A DNA stretch of 51,630 bases, from contig JAEZSC010000154.1 of the NCBI GenBank assembly GCA_023422005.1, forward strand, positions 1 through 51,630. Reading direction: 5' to 3'. The DNA is from Bacillota bacterium. Lineage in GTDB: Bacteria > Bacillota > Clostridia > Christensenellales > UMGS416. A program made the translations under genes and the position numbers. Positions 16,235-24,823 of this stretch are shown here, in pieces. Position 1 is the first letter of the stretch; every line of letters starts with the position of its first letter. A model generated the notes under the pieces. It was given only the letters and a program-made list of their open reading frames with translations, was not told the DNA's origin and did no database searches.

Positions 16235-17305
16235 ATGAATATGAACCGAAAGCTCGAGCGTAAGATCGAAAAGTATAAGGCATTTTTTGCAGATGATACA
16301 CCCGGACAAATTGTAGCGTCGATTTCGCCATACACATTCCATATCGATTACGGCGAACATATGGTGAAGCCTCTGAACCAATGGGATTTCGAACGTGATG
16401 TTGAGCAATTTGTAGAAGCCGGAGTGGCGTCCCTGCGGCATTTTATGGATGTCACCAAGGATCTGGAGGATGATTTCATCCCTGCGTATACGCCGGGCTT
16501 TGGCACGGGGGTCAACAGCGCCGTTGTGTCTGGCATGCCTGTGACGTTTGGGGTGGATACCAGTTGGACAAACCACATCATCGAGACGTGGGAGGACCTG
16601 AATAAACTCCGACTGGACCGCAGCAATCCGTGGGTCAAGGTGCTGGAAAGAGCCTGTGCCAAAAGCGCCGCACTGTGCGATGGCGACTATGTGGTAGGCA
16701 CCTACAGCCATTTTGCACCCTCGGATATGGCAAATGCCCTGCGAGGCAACCAGATTTTCTACGATATTTATGATCATCCGGATCAAGTGGCAAGGTTGCT
16801 GGATTTCTGTGCCGATGCCACAATCTGGTTGGAGAAGATCCTCCGGGAAACTGCGCCAAAATACATGGGCGGACGCCATGCGGCCTATATGTGGTTTGAA
16901 GGCGAGTGTTGTTACTTATCTGAGGACAATGCAGACCTTTGCGCTCCAGACTTCTATACGGAGTTATACGGACCGGCAACCCAAAAGGTGCTAAACGAGC
17001 TCGGGGGAGCGTATATTCATCACCACGCAAAGGGAAGGCACATTCACAAAGAAATTGCCAAGCTGCACGGCCTAAGGGCCGTTGAGCTGAGCTGGGATCC
17101 AGGCTGCCCCCGCCCAATCGACATGCTCGAAGAAGTGCTGGAGTGGACGGGTAACGTTGTACTGCAAACCCGCTGCACAGCAGCGGATGTGTACAAGTAC
17201 ATCGACATCCTTAAAAAAGGCAGGGTAAGCCTTATGATTGATGTTACGTCTCTGCAGGAAGCCAAGGATGTACTGTCCTTCATCCATAAACACTCGAAAA
17301 TCTAG
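16235..17305 (+). CDS. Uroporphyrinogen decarboxylase-family protein (MtaA/CmuA-like)
   Basis: A 356-residue TIM-barrel protein of the URO-D superfamily. It lacks the N-terminal heme-pathway signature of HemE and instead resembles the corrinoid-methyltransferase branch. The C-terminal block HHHAKGRHIHKEIAKLHGL, with its clustered histidines, and the ELSWDPGCPR segment could supply zinc or substrate ligands. The start at 16235 (MNMNRKLERK) has GGAG at 6 nt; codons upstream of it are not protein-like. No corrinoid protein or methyltransferase partner is next to it, so its substrate is open. Confidence 0.82.
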   Translation: MNMNRKLERKIEKYKAFFADDTPGQIVASISPYTFHIDYGEHMVKPLNQWDFERDVEQFVEAGVASLRHFMDVTKDLEDDFIPAYTPGFGTGVNSAVVSGMPVTFGVDTSWTNHIIETWEDLNKLRLDRSNPWVKVLERACAKSAALCDGDYVVGTYSHFAPSDMANALRGNQIFYDIYDHPDQVARLLDFCADATIWLEKILRETAPKYMGGRHAAYMWFEGECCYLSEDNADLCAPDFYTELYGPATQKVLNELGGAYIHHHAKGRHIHKEIAKLHGLRAVELSWDPGCPRPIDMLEEVLEWTGNVVLQTRCTAADVYKYIDILKKGRVSLMIDVTSLQEAKDVLSFIHKHSKI

Positions 17306-17330
17306 CGGCACAATTTGAGAGGCAGTTTGG

Positions 17331-17364
17331 ACGCCCTACCCTTAGAACAGGGTAGGGCGTTTTT
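17331..17364 (+). terminator. Terminator of the UroD-like gene
   Basis: A perfect 11-bp stem ACGCCCTACCC (17331-17341) / GGGTAGGGCGT (17350-17360), followed by TTTT. Confidence 0.92.
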
Positions 17365-17414
17365 GGACGCGCACTTGGCTGTTGCTTCGGTGTGGGTTTC
17401 CACCTATCCGGTTG

Positions 17415-18374
17415 TCAATTCAAGGGTGAGAATCCGATGATCCGCTCATCCACCCGCCGCGTCAAGCTGTAGGTGAAGGGCGTGAAATGTTTGAACCAGA
17501 AGGCGCTGCCCAGCGGGTTGAAGGATTCGAAGTCCACACCCAGGCGCGTGAAGCCCTGTTCAGCCATCCACGCGCAGATGTGGCGCAGCAGCAGCGTGGC
17601 GACGCCCCGGCCCCGGGCCTCTGGCAGCGTATAGGCTCCGCAGATGTTGCGCATGGCAGCGTCGTCGGACACAAAGGTCTCGCCGCCGTGCTTCACCTGC
17701 ATGTAAGACACCGGCTGCGCCCCGTCGAAGGCAGCCCAAATATGGTGATCGGGCTGCTCCAGCCATTGGCGCATCCATTCGGCCGTGGCATCCGCCCGGT
17801 AAGGCATGAAGAGCGGCGACCGGTGGTAATAACCCTGGTGTTCGCGGTGCAGCGGCAGTATGGCGTCGGCATCCTCCGGCGTCAGCAGGCGCACCTTGAG
17901 GCCGTTGTCGGGCGCTTCAACCGGCGCGGGCGGCCGTATTGCGTCCACGCATCGCAGGCCGAAGCCCATGTGGAACCACGCCTGCACCAGCGCGTCGTCA
18001 TGGGTGAGCATCGTGATAACATGGGATGTCAGGCCACGGTCCACCCAATTTTGGGCTGCGTGGGCATACAGCGCTCGATAAAGGGAGATGCGATGCTCCG
18101 CCTGTGCGCCGTGGCCGTAGACCGGGATATACACGCCGTCGGCAGTGCCAAAGAACCTCTCCACGCGAAAGCCCGCTATGAAGGCCACCAGCTCACCGTC
18201 TCGCACCGCCGCGAAGCCCAGCCCATCGGCACACAGTTGTTCAATTTCTGCGGTGAAGACATCGGATTTCACAGTGGGGAGCAGGGGCGCGGTTGCGCGC
18301 TCCCGCTCATAGGCTTGATGAACCAGGGCCGCAGCTTGCTCCGCGTGTTCCTGGCTAAAAGTCATGAACTCCAT
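17415..18374 (-). CDS. GNAT acetyltransferase, tandem-domain
   Basis: A 319-residue protein with two GNAT-like halves. The second half is the intact one: the acetyl-CoA loop reads LPEARGRGVATLLLRH near residues 253-268, with the DFESFNPLGSAFWFKHF motif B. The first half (residues 1-150) has weaker GNAT features and may be structural. AGGAG lies upstream; a second ATG three codons in has its own GGAG. It stands alone in opposite orientation to the neighbours. Substrate unknown. Confidence 0.85.
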   Translation of the reverse strand: MEFMTFSQEHAEQAAALVHQAYERERATAPLLPTVKSDVFTAEIEQLCADGLGFAAVRDGELVAFIAGFRVERFFGTADGVYIPVYGHGAQAEHRISLYRALYAHAAQNWVDRGLTSHVITMLTHDDALVQAWFHMGFGLRCVDAIRPPAPVEAPDNGLKVRLLTPEDADAILPLHREHQGYYHRSPLFMPYRADATAEWMRQWLEQPDHHIWAAFDGAQPVSYMQVKHGGETFVSDDAAMRNICGAYTLPEARGRGVATLLLRHICAWMAEQGFTRLGVDFESFNPLGSAFWFKHFTPFTYSLTRRVDERIIGFSPLN

Positions 18375-18529
18375 TTCCGAATCTATCTCCTCTTTACGTG
18401 ACTTTGATGCGGCTGGGCAGCATTTCCAAACCAGACATATTTTAGAATATCAGTTCTATTGCGAAAGAACAATTCAAAAACAAAAAATCCATGCAGCCGC
18501 GAAAAGCGATACGAGATGTATTCCCCTGA

Positions 18530-18558
18530 TTGCGTCTTGTGCCGTTATGTGCTAGAGT
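18530..18558 (+). promoter_or_regulatory. Promoter of the MerR-type gene
   Basis: TTGCGT (18530-18535), 17-nt spacer, TAGAGT (18553-18558). MerR family members often bind between such elements when the spacer is 19-20 nt; this one is of ordinary length. Confidence 0.4.
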
Positions 18559-18607
18559 AAGCATAGAACATTCGAGTTACTTGAAGGTGCACATTTTGGA
18601 GGTATGG

Positions 18608-19015
18608 ATGCAGACACTGAAAATCAAACAACTGGCTGAGCGCCTGAACGTATCGCCGCATACGCTGCGTTTTTATGATGGCGAGGGGCTGTTCCCGGAC
18701 ATTACCCGGGACGAGCACGGCACCAGGATATTCAGCGAAGACAGCCTGGAGTGGGTGCATTTGGTGCTGTGCCTGCGCAGCACGGGTATGTCCGTGGCGG
18801 ACATCAAGAATTACGTCCGCCTGTGCGCCGAGGGCGACTGCACAGTTATGGAACGTTACCAGATCATACTCAAGCAGAAGCGCAAGGCCGAGGAGGAGAT
18901 GCGCGAGATGGAGCGCAGGCTGCGCTTGCTGGCAAAGAAAGAGCAACATTATCTGGATATGATCGAATGCAATGGGTCGGATGCCTGTAACCCGGCGGCG
19001 AAGGCCAGAGCCTGA
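18608..19015 (+). CDS. MerR family transcriptional regulator
   Basis: A 135-residue DNA-binding regulator. The N-terminal winged helix reads KIKQLAERLNVSPHTLRFYD, as in MerR proteins of the type that follow HPHTLRYYE. A long coiled-coil dimerisation helix spans about residues 75-120, rich in Lys/Arg/Glu (KQKRKAEEEMREMERR). The C-terminal tail has two Cys (ECNGSDAC) that could sense metal or redox state. The start at 18608 has GGAGG at 5 nt. No target gene is adjacent in the same operon; the divergent GNAT gene is the nearest candidate. Confidence 0.92.
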   Translation: MQTLKIKQLAERLNVSPHTLRFYDGEGLFPDITRDEHGTRIFSEDSLEWVHLVLCLRSTGMSVADIKNYVRLCAEGDCTVMERYQIILKQKRKAEEEMREMERRLRLLAKKEQHYLDMIECNGSDACNPAAKARA

Positions 19016-19020
19016 TGAGC

Positions 19021-19056
19021 AAAGCACCGGCTGCTACGAAAGCGGCCGGTGCTTTT
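19021..19056 (+). terminator. Terminator between MerR and GH31 genes
   Basis: A 14-bp stem (19022-19035 with 19041-19054, one G-T pair) with TTTT on the plus strand. It lies between convergent genes and may serve both. Confidence 0.82.
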
Positions 19057-19075
19057 GCATATACATTTTGGAGGA

Positions 19076-21388
19076 CTACACCAACTCAATAATGATCTCC
19101 GCGGCCCCATCCAGAGGTACCACCCGTGTACCCAGCTCGCCGGGGCTAGCTTGGCCGCCCTGCAGGCAGCGGGCGTTGGGCACGTTGCGCAGCACCAGGC
19201 TCCAGGGTTTAGCGGCGCCCTGCGCCTGCACGCGGATGCGGCTGCCCTCCCGAATCGCGTTCAGCGTGAACACCGTCAGGCCCTTGCTGTCGCGTACGGC
19301 GCAGCAGGCCTCGCTGTCCAGCTCAAAAAGGTGCACTTCCATGTTGTCGGTCCAGTCATAGTCGGCCAGATCAGCGCGGCTGCCAAAGGGGATCAGGCTG
19401 TTGGGGCTTGCCATCAGCGGCAGGCTCATGTAGCCATGGTGTTCCCGCTTCCAGCTTCCGCCGGCCACGCGCCGGTTGTCCAGCACGTTGGTCCACACGC
19501 CCTCGGGCAGGTAGTAGTCCACGTCGCCGGTCTCGGTGAATACCGGAGCCACCAGCAGGCTTTCACCCAACAGATATTGCCGGTCCAGCGGCGCGCAGGC
19601 CGGGTCGTCGGGGAATTCCAGCACCATGGCGCGCATCATGGGCACGCCGGTGGCGGCGGTGTCACAGGCTGAGGAGAAGAGGTACGGCATCAAGCGGCAC
19701 TTGAGCTTCGTGAAGAATCGAAGCACGTCCACTGCCTCCTCATCGAACAGCCACGGCACGCGATAGCTTGAGCTGCCGTGCAGGCGGCTGTGGGTAGAGA
19801 GCAGCCCGAATGCCGCCCAGCGCTTGTAGATGTCCGGCGTGGCCGTGGCCTCAAAGCCGCTGATGTCGTGGCTCCAGAAGCCGAAGCCCGACAGGCACAG
19901 GCTCAGGCCGCCCCGCAGGCTTTCGGCCATGGATGGATAGCTGGCGGTGCAGTCGCCGCCCCAGTGCACGGGGAATTTCTGGCCGCCGGCGGTGGCCGAT
20001 CGGGCGAACACCGCGGCCTCTCCGGCGCCGCGCTCCCGCTCCAGCAGGCCGAACACGGCGCGGTTGTAAAGGTGCGTGTAATAGTTGTGCATCTTGAGCG
20101 GATCGCTGCCGTCGAACCAGCGCACATTGGTCGGGATGCGCTCGCCGAAGTCGGTCTTGAAGCAATCCACGCCCATGTCCAGCAGCGCCTTGAGCTTGCT
20201 CTGATACCACAGGCACGCTTCGGGGTTCGTGAGATCCACCAGCGCCATGGCCGGCTGCCAAAGGTCCCACTGCCATACGTTGCCCTCGGTATCCTCCACG
20301 AGATACCCCTTGGCGCGGCCTTCCTCGAAGAGCTCGGATTTCTGCCCGATGTAGGGGTTGATCCACACGCAGATCTTTAGGCCCCGGGCCTTCAGCCTTG
20401 AAAGCAGGCCTGCCGGGTCGGGGAACACAGCGCCGTCCCAGCGGAAGTCGCACCACTGGAATTCCTTCATCCAGAAGCAGTCGAAGTGGAACACGTGCAG
20501 CGGGATGTCCCGGGCCGCCATGCCGTCGATGAAGCTTGTGACCGTGGCTTCATCATAGCTGGTCGTGAAGGATGTCGTGAGCCATAAGCCAAAGCTCCAC
20601 GCCGGGGGCAGCGCCGGCCGGCCGGTCAGGCGCGTGTAGTTTTGCAGCACGGCCTTGGGTGTGCCTCCGCCGATCAGGTAGTAATCCAGCTTGTGACCGG
20701 CCACGCTGAACTGCGTCTTGCTGACCTTCTCGGAAGCGACCTCAAAGCTTACCAGCTCCGGGTGATTTACGAACACGCCGTATCCGCGGCTGGACAGCGC
20801 GAAGGGGATGTTCTTGTAGGCTTGCTCGCTGGATGTGCCGCCGTCCTCCTGCCACAAGTCCACAGCCTGGCCGTTCTTCACGAAGGGCGTGAAGCGCTCG
20901 CCCAGGCCGTAGATGCTCTCACCCACGGACAAGGAGAGCTGCTCGCGCATGTAGCGGCTGCCGCCGGGCGCGCCGATGGTGGCCATGGCCCTCGGCTCGC
21001 TGCCGGTCAGGCGGCGGCCCTCGTGGCTGAACTCCATGGCGAAATCGGCTTTGCGGATCACGGCGGTCAGAGAGCCGCTTGTCACGCGCAAAGTGTCTCC
21101 GTCGTCGGCGATCTGGGGTGTGTAGCCCTCGTCGGCCAGCTCGAAGTGGGGACCTCGCTCCGCGCGGCCCATGAAGTGCCAGGCCTGCACGCGCAGCACA
21201 TCGGGGAAGGGGGAGCTTATGCGCAGCGTGAGCAGCGGCCCGCCCAGCGTGTCGCCGCGTTGGCGGATCTTCTGGCACGGCGCGTATATCGTGAGCGAAC
21301 GGGCATCCATCGTGGCGTCGCGCACCTCGGCGGGGCTGTGCACGGCATAGCCCTCGCGGTTGAGCCACTGACCATTGGAGAACTTCAT
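19076..21388 (-). CDS. Glycoside hydrolase family 31, alpha-xylosidase (YicI-like)
   Basis: Retaining alpha-glycosidase, most like Escherichia coli YicI in length (770 aa) and N-terminus (MKFSNGQWLNREGY). Domains: N-terminal beta-sandwich, (beta/alpha)8 barrel, C-terminal beta domains. The catalytic nucleophile is Asp413 in CFKTDFGERIP; the acid/base is Asp479 in HWGGDC. HFDCFWM and LSGFGFWSHDISGF are substrate-pocket motifs. No signal peptide, so it acts inside the cell on imported xyloglucan- or isoprimeverose-type sugars. The start at 21388 has AGGAGG at 5 nt; the longer frame upstream is not protein-like. No sugar transporter is next to it. Confidence 0.93.
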   Translation of the reverse strand: MKFSNGQWLNREGYAVHSPAEVRDATMDARSLTIYAPCQKIRQRGDTLGGPLLTLRISSPFPDVLRVQAWHFMGRAERGPHFELADEGYTPQIADDGDTLRVTSGSLTAVIRKADFAMEFSHEGRRLTGSEPRAMATIGAPGGSRYMREQLSLSVGESIYGLGERFTPFVKNGQAVDLWQEDGGTSSEQAYKNIPFALSSRGYGVFVNHPELVSFEVASEKVSKTQFSVAGHKLDYYLIGGGTPKAVLQNYTRLTGRPALPPAWSFGLWLTTSFTTSYDEATVTSFIDGMAARDIPLHVFHFDCFWMKEFQWCDFRWDGAVFPDPAGLLSRLKARGLKICVWINPYIGQKSELFEEGRAKGYLVEDTEGNVWQWDLWQPAMALVDLTNPEACLWYQSKLKALLDMGVDCFKTDFGERIPTNVRWFDGSDPLKMHNYYTHLYNRAVFGLLERERGAGEAAVFARSATAGGQKFPVHWGGDCTASYPSMAESLRGGLSLCLSGFGFWSHDISGFEATATPDIYKRWAAFGLLSTHSRLHGSSSYRVPWLFDEEAVDVLRFFTKLKCRLMPYLFSSACDTAATGVPMMRAMVLEFPDDPACAPLDRQYLLGESLLVAPVFTETGDVDYYLPEGVWTNVLDNRRVAGGSWKREHHGYMSLPLMASPNSLIPFGSRADLADYDWTDNMEVHLFELDSEACCAVRDSKGLTVFTLNAIREGSRIRVQAQGAAKPWSLVLRNVPNARCLQGGQASPGELGTRVVPLDGAAEIIIELV

Positions 21389-21503
21389 GGAGACCTCCTG
21401 CGTCGATCGTAGTGATTTCCTGTGTATTATACTACCAGGCGGGGCCGGTTTCATAGATGGCGGCGCCGTTTGGCGGCGGGTGAGGCTATCTAGACAATCC
21501 TGC

Positions 21504-21531
21504 TTTACTCCTGCATCACGAGTGCTATGAT
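21504..21531 (+). promoter_or_regulatory. Promoter of the MBL-fold hydrolase gene
   Basis: TTTACT (21504-21509), 16-nt spacer, TATGAT (21526-21531). The predicted start is about 27 nt before the ATG. Confidence 0.5.
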
Positions 21532-21564
21532 GATGATACAGGATTCGAACAGGGGGGGCTAGCC

Positions 21565-22389
21565 ATGATTGGGCAGGATTTTCCGTGGATTCGTGCGGAC
21601 GATATGGGGCGAGGTGTATGGGCGCTGGAAGACAACCGGGAGGACGCCTGCTATCTCGTGGTGGGTGCCGAACGGACACTTCTGATCGATACGGGCTTTG
21701 GCATAGGCGATATGGCGCAGGCTGTTCGGGCCATCACACCTCTACCTCTGCTGGTCGTGAACACCCACGGCCATCCTGACCATGTATCGGGCAACTACCA
21801 GTTCCCTGAGGTTTACATCCACCCGGCTGACATGGGCATGGCCCGCCGGTTCTGCGAGGACGGCGCGGTGCGCCAGGGGCTCGGCGCGGGCGTGATGAAG
21901 GGCAAGACTTATCCTCTGTATTTTGATCTTGAGCGCTGGGCCCAGCCCAAGGCCGTGACGCTGCTGCCTGTGGGCGAAGGCCACAGGTTTGACCTGGGGG
22001 ACCGGCAGTTGGAGGTTCTGGAGATACCGGGGCATTCGCCGGGCTGCATCGCCCTGCTGGATGCCGCCAATGGCCTGCTGTTCCCCGGCGACATGGTGTC
22101 CACCGATCATATCTTCATGCATGGCGGCGGACTGCCGCTCACGGTCTATCTGGACAGCCTGATCAAGCTGGCCAACCGTGGTTCCTTCGATATCATCTAT
22201 CCAGCCCATGGCAGGCGCCCGATTGAACCCAGCTATCTGCGCGATCTCATCGCCTGCGCCCAGGGGATACTGGCCGGAAGCATCGAAGGCGAGCCCTGCC
22301 GCACGGACTTGGGCGGGGGCATGGAGGGTCGCATGGCCAGATATGGCAAGGCTTATTTGATTTATCACCCCAACCGGTTGCGCCAATAG
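21565..22389 (+). CDS. MBL-fold metallo-hydrolase
   Basis: A 274-residue soluble enzyme with the metallo-beta-lactamase fold. The metal site HGHPDH is at residues 68-73. A further His is in IPGHSPG, an Asp in LFPGDM, and a last His in YPAHGRRPI. These are the ligands of a two-metal hydrolase of the glyoxalase II / lactonase type, not a classical beta-lactamase. There is no signal peptide. It converges with the next gene, stops 10 nt apart. Substrate unknown. Confidence 0.9.
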   Translation: MIGQDFPWIRADDMGRGVWALEDNREDACYLVVGAERTLLIDTGFGIGDMAQAVRAITPLPLLVVNTHGHPDHVSGNYQFPEVYIHPADMGMARRFCEDGAVRQGLGAGVMKGKTYPLYFDLERWAQPKAVTLLPVGEGHRFDLGDRQLEVLEIPGHSPGCIALLDAANGLLFPGDMVSTDHIFMHGGGLPLTVYLDSLIKLANRGSFDIIYPAHGRRPIEPSYLRDLIACAQGILAGSIEGEPCRTDLGGGMEGRMARYGKAYLIYHPNRLRQ

Positions 22390-22399
22390 AGCATCCAAC

Positions 22400-24361
22400 C
22401 TATTTCAGCGCCCCTCTGATCTTCAGAAGATAGGCCGATGTGTCCAGCGGGTGTACGCCGCGATAGGGTGTCGTGGCCCCCAGCTCCACCGGGCAGGGCC
22501 GGTAGCCGGCGAAGCGCTGGCTTAAGAGCGCCCGCCCGCCGCTGATCGCCCCCAGGCGGGCCGGCCAATCCAGCGTGGTGGCCACGGGCACCAGCGCTTC
22601 CACGGTGAAGCTGCCGGCGCGCATCAGCGGCGTGTCGAAGCTGCCGCGCAGGTCCACGATGTCCTGGAGCACGCGGCCGCAGCAGCCCTCCGGCCCGTGA
22701 ATGCGCGTGAGCAGCATGGGCTCCAGCAGCGTGGTTCCACAGTTTCGCAGGCCGTCCTGTATCGCCACCGGCGTGGCGGTAAAGAAGTCCATGGGATGGG
22801 TGTGCACGATGTGGTGCTCGCCGTCCACCAGCGTCACCCTGAGATCCGTTACCTCCCAGCCGTACAGACCTTGCTTGAGCGCCTCGGGTACGGTCTTGCG
22901 CACATGCTCCTGATAGCGGTAGAAGATGCGGTCGTCTCGCACGGTGGAGCTGTACACAAGGCCGCTGCCCCGGGGCAGCGGTTCCATCTCGAAGGTCACG
23001 ATGGCCCAGCACGGCTTGGGCATCGTGTAGGCGAAGTGGCCGGTGCCTGCGCTGGCTGGCGTCTCCTTGTAGAGCACCACCGGAGCGCCGAATTGCGCCG
23101 ACAGACCAAAGCGCTGGCGCAGGATGCTGTCCAACACCTCCAGCTGTATTTTGCCCAATATGCTCAGGTGCAGCTCCCGCTCCTCGGGCAGCCACTGCAC
23201 GTCCAGCGTCGGGTCCTCGTCTGCCAGTTCCAGCAGCGCGTCGCGCAGCGCCACGGTGCGGGCGGGGTCGTCGGGTGTGGCCTGTACCCGCAGCAGCGGT
23301 GCGGTCAGGCTCACGCCGCCGGGCACCGGGCCGCCATCGCCCAAGATATCGCCTGTGCGAGCATCGGACAGGCCATAAACCACGCCGATGTCGCCGGCGC
23401 CCAGCTCTCCGATGTCGCGGCTGCGTCCGGCGGAGGAGCGGCGGATCTGGCTGATCTTGGCCGGGGTTTCCCGACCGGGCAGCGCCACGGCGTCGCGGTT
23501 GCGCAGAGCGCTGCCGTACAGGCGCACGTGGGCGGCCTTGCCCATGGTTGCGTCGTGCTCCACCTTGTAGACCACACCGCTCAGGCCCTCGGCGATGCGC
23601 GGTGGCGGCAGGAAGCACACGATGGCATCCAGCAGCGTATCCATGCCCACACCCCTGAGCGCCGCGCCGAAGCACACGGGGAACAGCTCGCTCCGCGCCA
23701 CGGCCGCAGCGGCTGCGTCAGCCAGCCGCCCGCAGCCCACCGGCCTCTCAGACAGATAGTCCGAGAGGATGCTGTCGTCCGCCTCGGCCACGGCCTCCAC
23801 GGCGTCGGCCGGCGCGGCGTTGTCGCCGCTCCAGGGCCAAAGTGGCAGCGTCTGGGGGCGCTCCTGGTCGCACACCGGGCGCTGCAGCGGCAGCAGGCGG
23901 GGGGAGAAGGTCTCCCGAAGCGCCTGTACCACGGCCTGCGCGTCGGCGCCCAGGCGGTCCAGCTTGTTCACAAAAATCAAAGTGGGGATGTTTCGCTCCC
24001 GCAGCGCCCGCCACAGCAGTTCGGTGCCGTTCTGTATGCCCTCGGCGGCGCTCACGACCAGCACCGCGCCGTCCAGCACCCGCAGTGTGCGCTCCACCTC
24101 GGCGGAGAAGTCCGTATGCCCGGGCGTGTCGATCAGGTTGATGCGGCTGCCCTTCCACGGCAGCGCGGCGCCGGCCGCGCGCACGCTGATACCCCGGTCC
24201 CGCTCCACGGGCAGGAAATCCGTGGGCGCGGTGCCGTTGTCCACGCTGCCGGCTGCGCGTTCCTCGCCACACAGATACAGCATCTGCGCGGTGATCGTGG
24301 TCTTGCCGGCGTCCACGTGGGCAAGTATGCCGACGTTGCGCAGCGTTTGCGGGTCTGTCAT
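22400..24361 (-). CDS. Tet(M)-like translational GTPase (ribosomal protection type)
   Basis: A 653-residue EF-G-like protein. GTPase motifs: G1 AHVDAGKT at 14-21, switch I RGISV, G3 DTPGH at 78-82, G4 NKLD at 132-135. The size and the N-terminus (NVGILAHVDAGKTT) match the Tet(M)/Tet(W) group, which removes tetracycline from the ribosome, rather than EF-G. The sequence is divergent, is GC-rich like the host, and lies alone, so it may be a resident house GTPase and not a mobile resistance gene. Whether it protects against tetracycline cannot be told by eye. Confidence 0.85.
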   Translation of the reverse strand: MTDPQTLRNVGILAHVDAGKTTITAQMLYLCGEERAAGSVDNGTAPTDFLPVERDRGISVRAAGAALPWKGSRINLIDTPGHTDFSAEVERTLRVLDGAVLVVSAAEGIQNGTELLWRALRERNIPTLIFVNKLDRLGADAQAVVQALRETFSPRLLPLQRPVCDQERPQTLPLWPWSGDNAAPADAVEAVAEADDSILSDYLSERPVGCGRLADAAAAAVARSELFPVCFGAALRGVGMDTLLDAIVCFLPPPRIAEGLSGVVYKVEHDATMGKAAHVRLYGSALRNRDAVALPGRETPAKISQIRRSSAGRSRDIGELGAGDIGVVYGLSDARTGDILGDGGPVPGGVSLTAPLLRVQATPDDPARTVALRDALLELADEDPTLDVQWLPEERELHLSILGKIQLEVLDSILRQRFGLSAQFGAPVVLYKETPASAGTGHFAYTMPKPCWAIVTFEMEPLPRGSGLVYSSTVRDDRIFYRYQEHVRKTVPEALKQGLYGWEVTDLRVTLVDGEHHIVHTHPMDFFTATPVAIQDGLRNCGTTLLEPMLLTRIHGPEGCCGRVLQDIVDLRGSFDTPLMRAGSFTVEALVPVATTLDWPARLGAISGGRALLSQRFAGYRPCPVELGATTPYRGVHPLDTSAYLLKIRGALK

Positions 24362-24465
24362 GGGGGCTCCTTAGGCTTGTTTCTGGCATCTAGCAGAATG
24401 ATAGCATGGATTTTCATAGCTGGCTATGTGGATAGTGCCAGGCGTGCAGATGAAGGAGATTTGTC

Positions 24466-24534
24466 ATGGACGTTCAGGCAGTTTTGCGGGAACTTGATTT
24501 TATGGGGATGGAGTATCTCAAAAAGGTGATATGA
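24466..24534 (+). pseudogene. N-terminal remnant, DNA alkylation repair protein-like
   Basis: An ATG with a good GGAG site opens only 22 codons (MDVQAVLRELDFMGMEYLKK...) before TGA. The pattern, a short helix with LREL and a later KK, resembles the start of AlkD-type DNA alkylation repair proteins. The rest is gone and the sequence becomes AT-rich. It is probably a host gene cut at the island border. The length makes the match weak. Confidence 0.35.
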
Positions 24535-24560
24535 AGCAGGATGCGTAAGCATCTCTCTAA

Positions 24561-24677
24561 ATGTGGCCACCGGGCGATGAAGCGTTTGCCACAACAGACA
24601 ATGGTTATGTCTATAACACGCAATTAATTTGGGGAGAGCATTTTTCTATAACGCGAAGTTCTGCAGAATACACATAG
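24561..24677 (+). pseudogene. Short orphan reading frame at the composition border
   Basis: 38 codons (MWPPGDEAFATTDNGYVYNT...) ending TAG, without a ribosome-binding site. It has protein-like composition but no recognised family, and could be the C-terminal scrap of a lost gene. The rest of 24,540-24,823 has no gene signal and is very AT-rich. Confidence 0.25.
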
Positions 24678-24823
24678 TTTCTCATAATGTAAATTCCCAG
24701 TACAAATATTAACGATAACAATACATTGCAAAAAAAATAAGAATTTTCCTATGATAATAAACCGATATAGGATATGTCTATAATACGAAGCAAAAAGGTG
24801 CCCTATATAATTAATCTTCTTAC

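Noticed and set aside
22365..23675. 436-codon minus-strand frame in another frame of the Tet(M)-like gene
   Set aside because: Arg/Gly/Ala-rich frame-shifted shadow of the real gene on the same strand.
22697..24529. 610-codon plus-strand frame opposite the Tet(M)-like gene
   Set aside because: His/Gln/Ala-rich composition typical of GC-rich antisense frames; the minus-strand protein carries all GTPase motifs.
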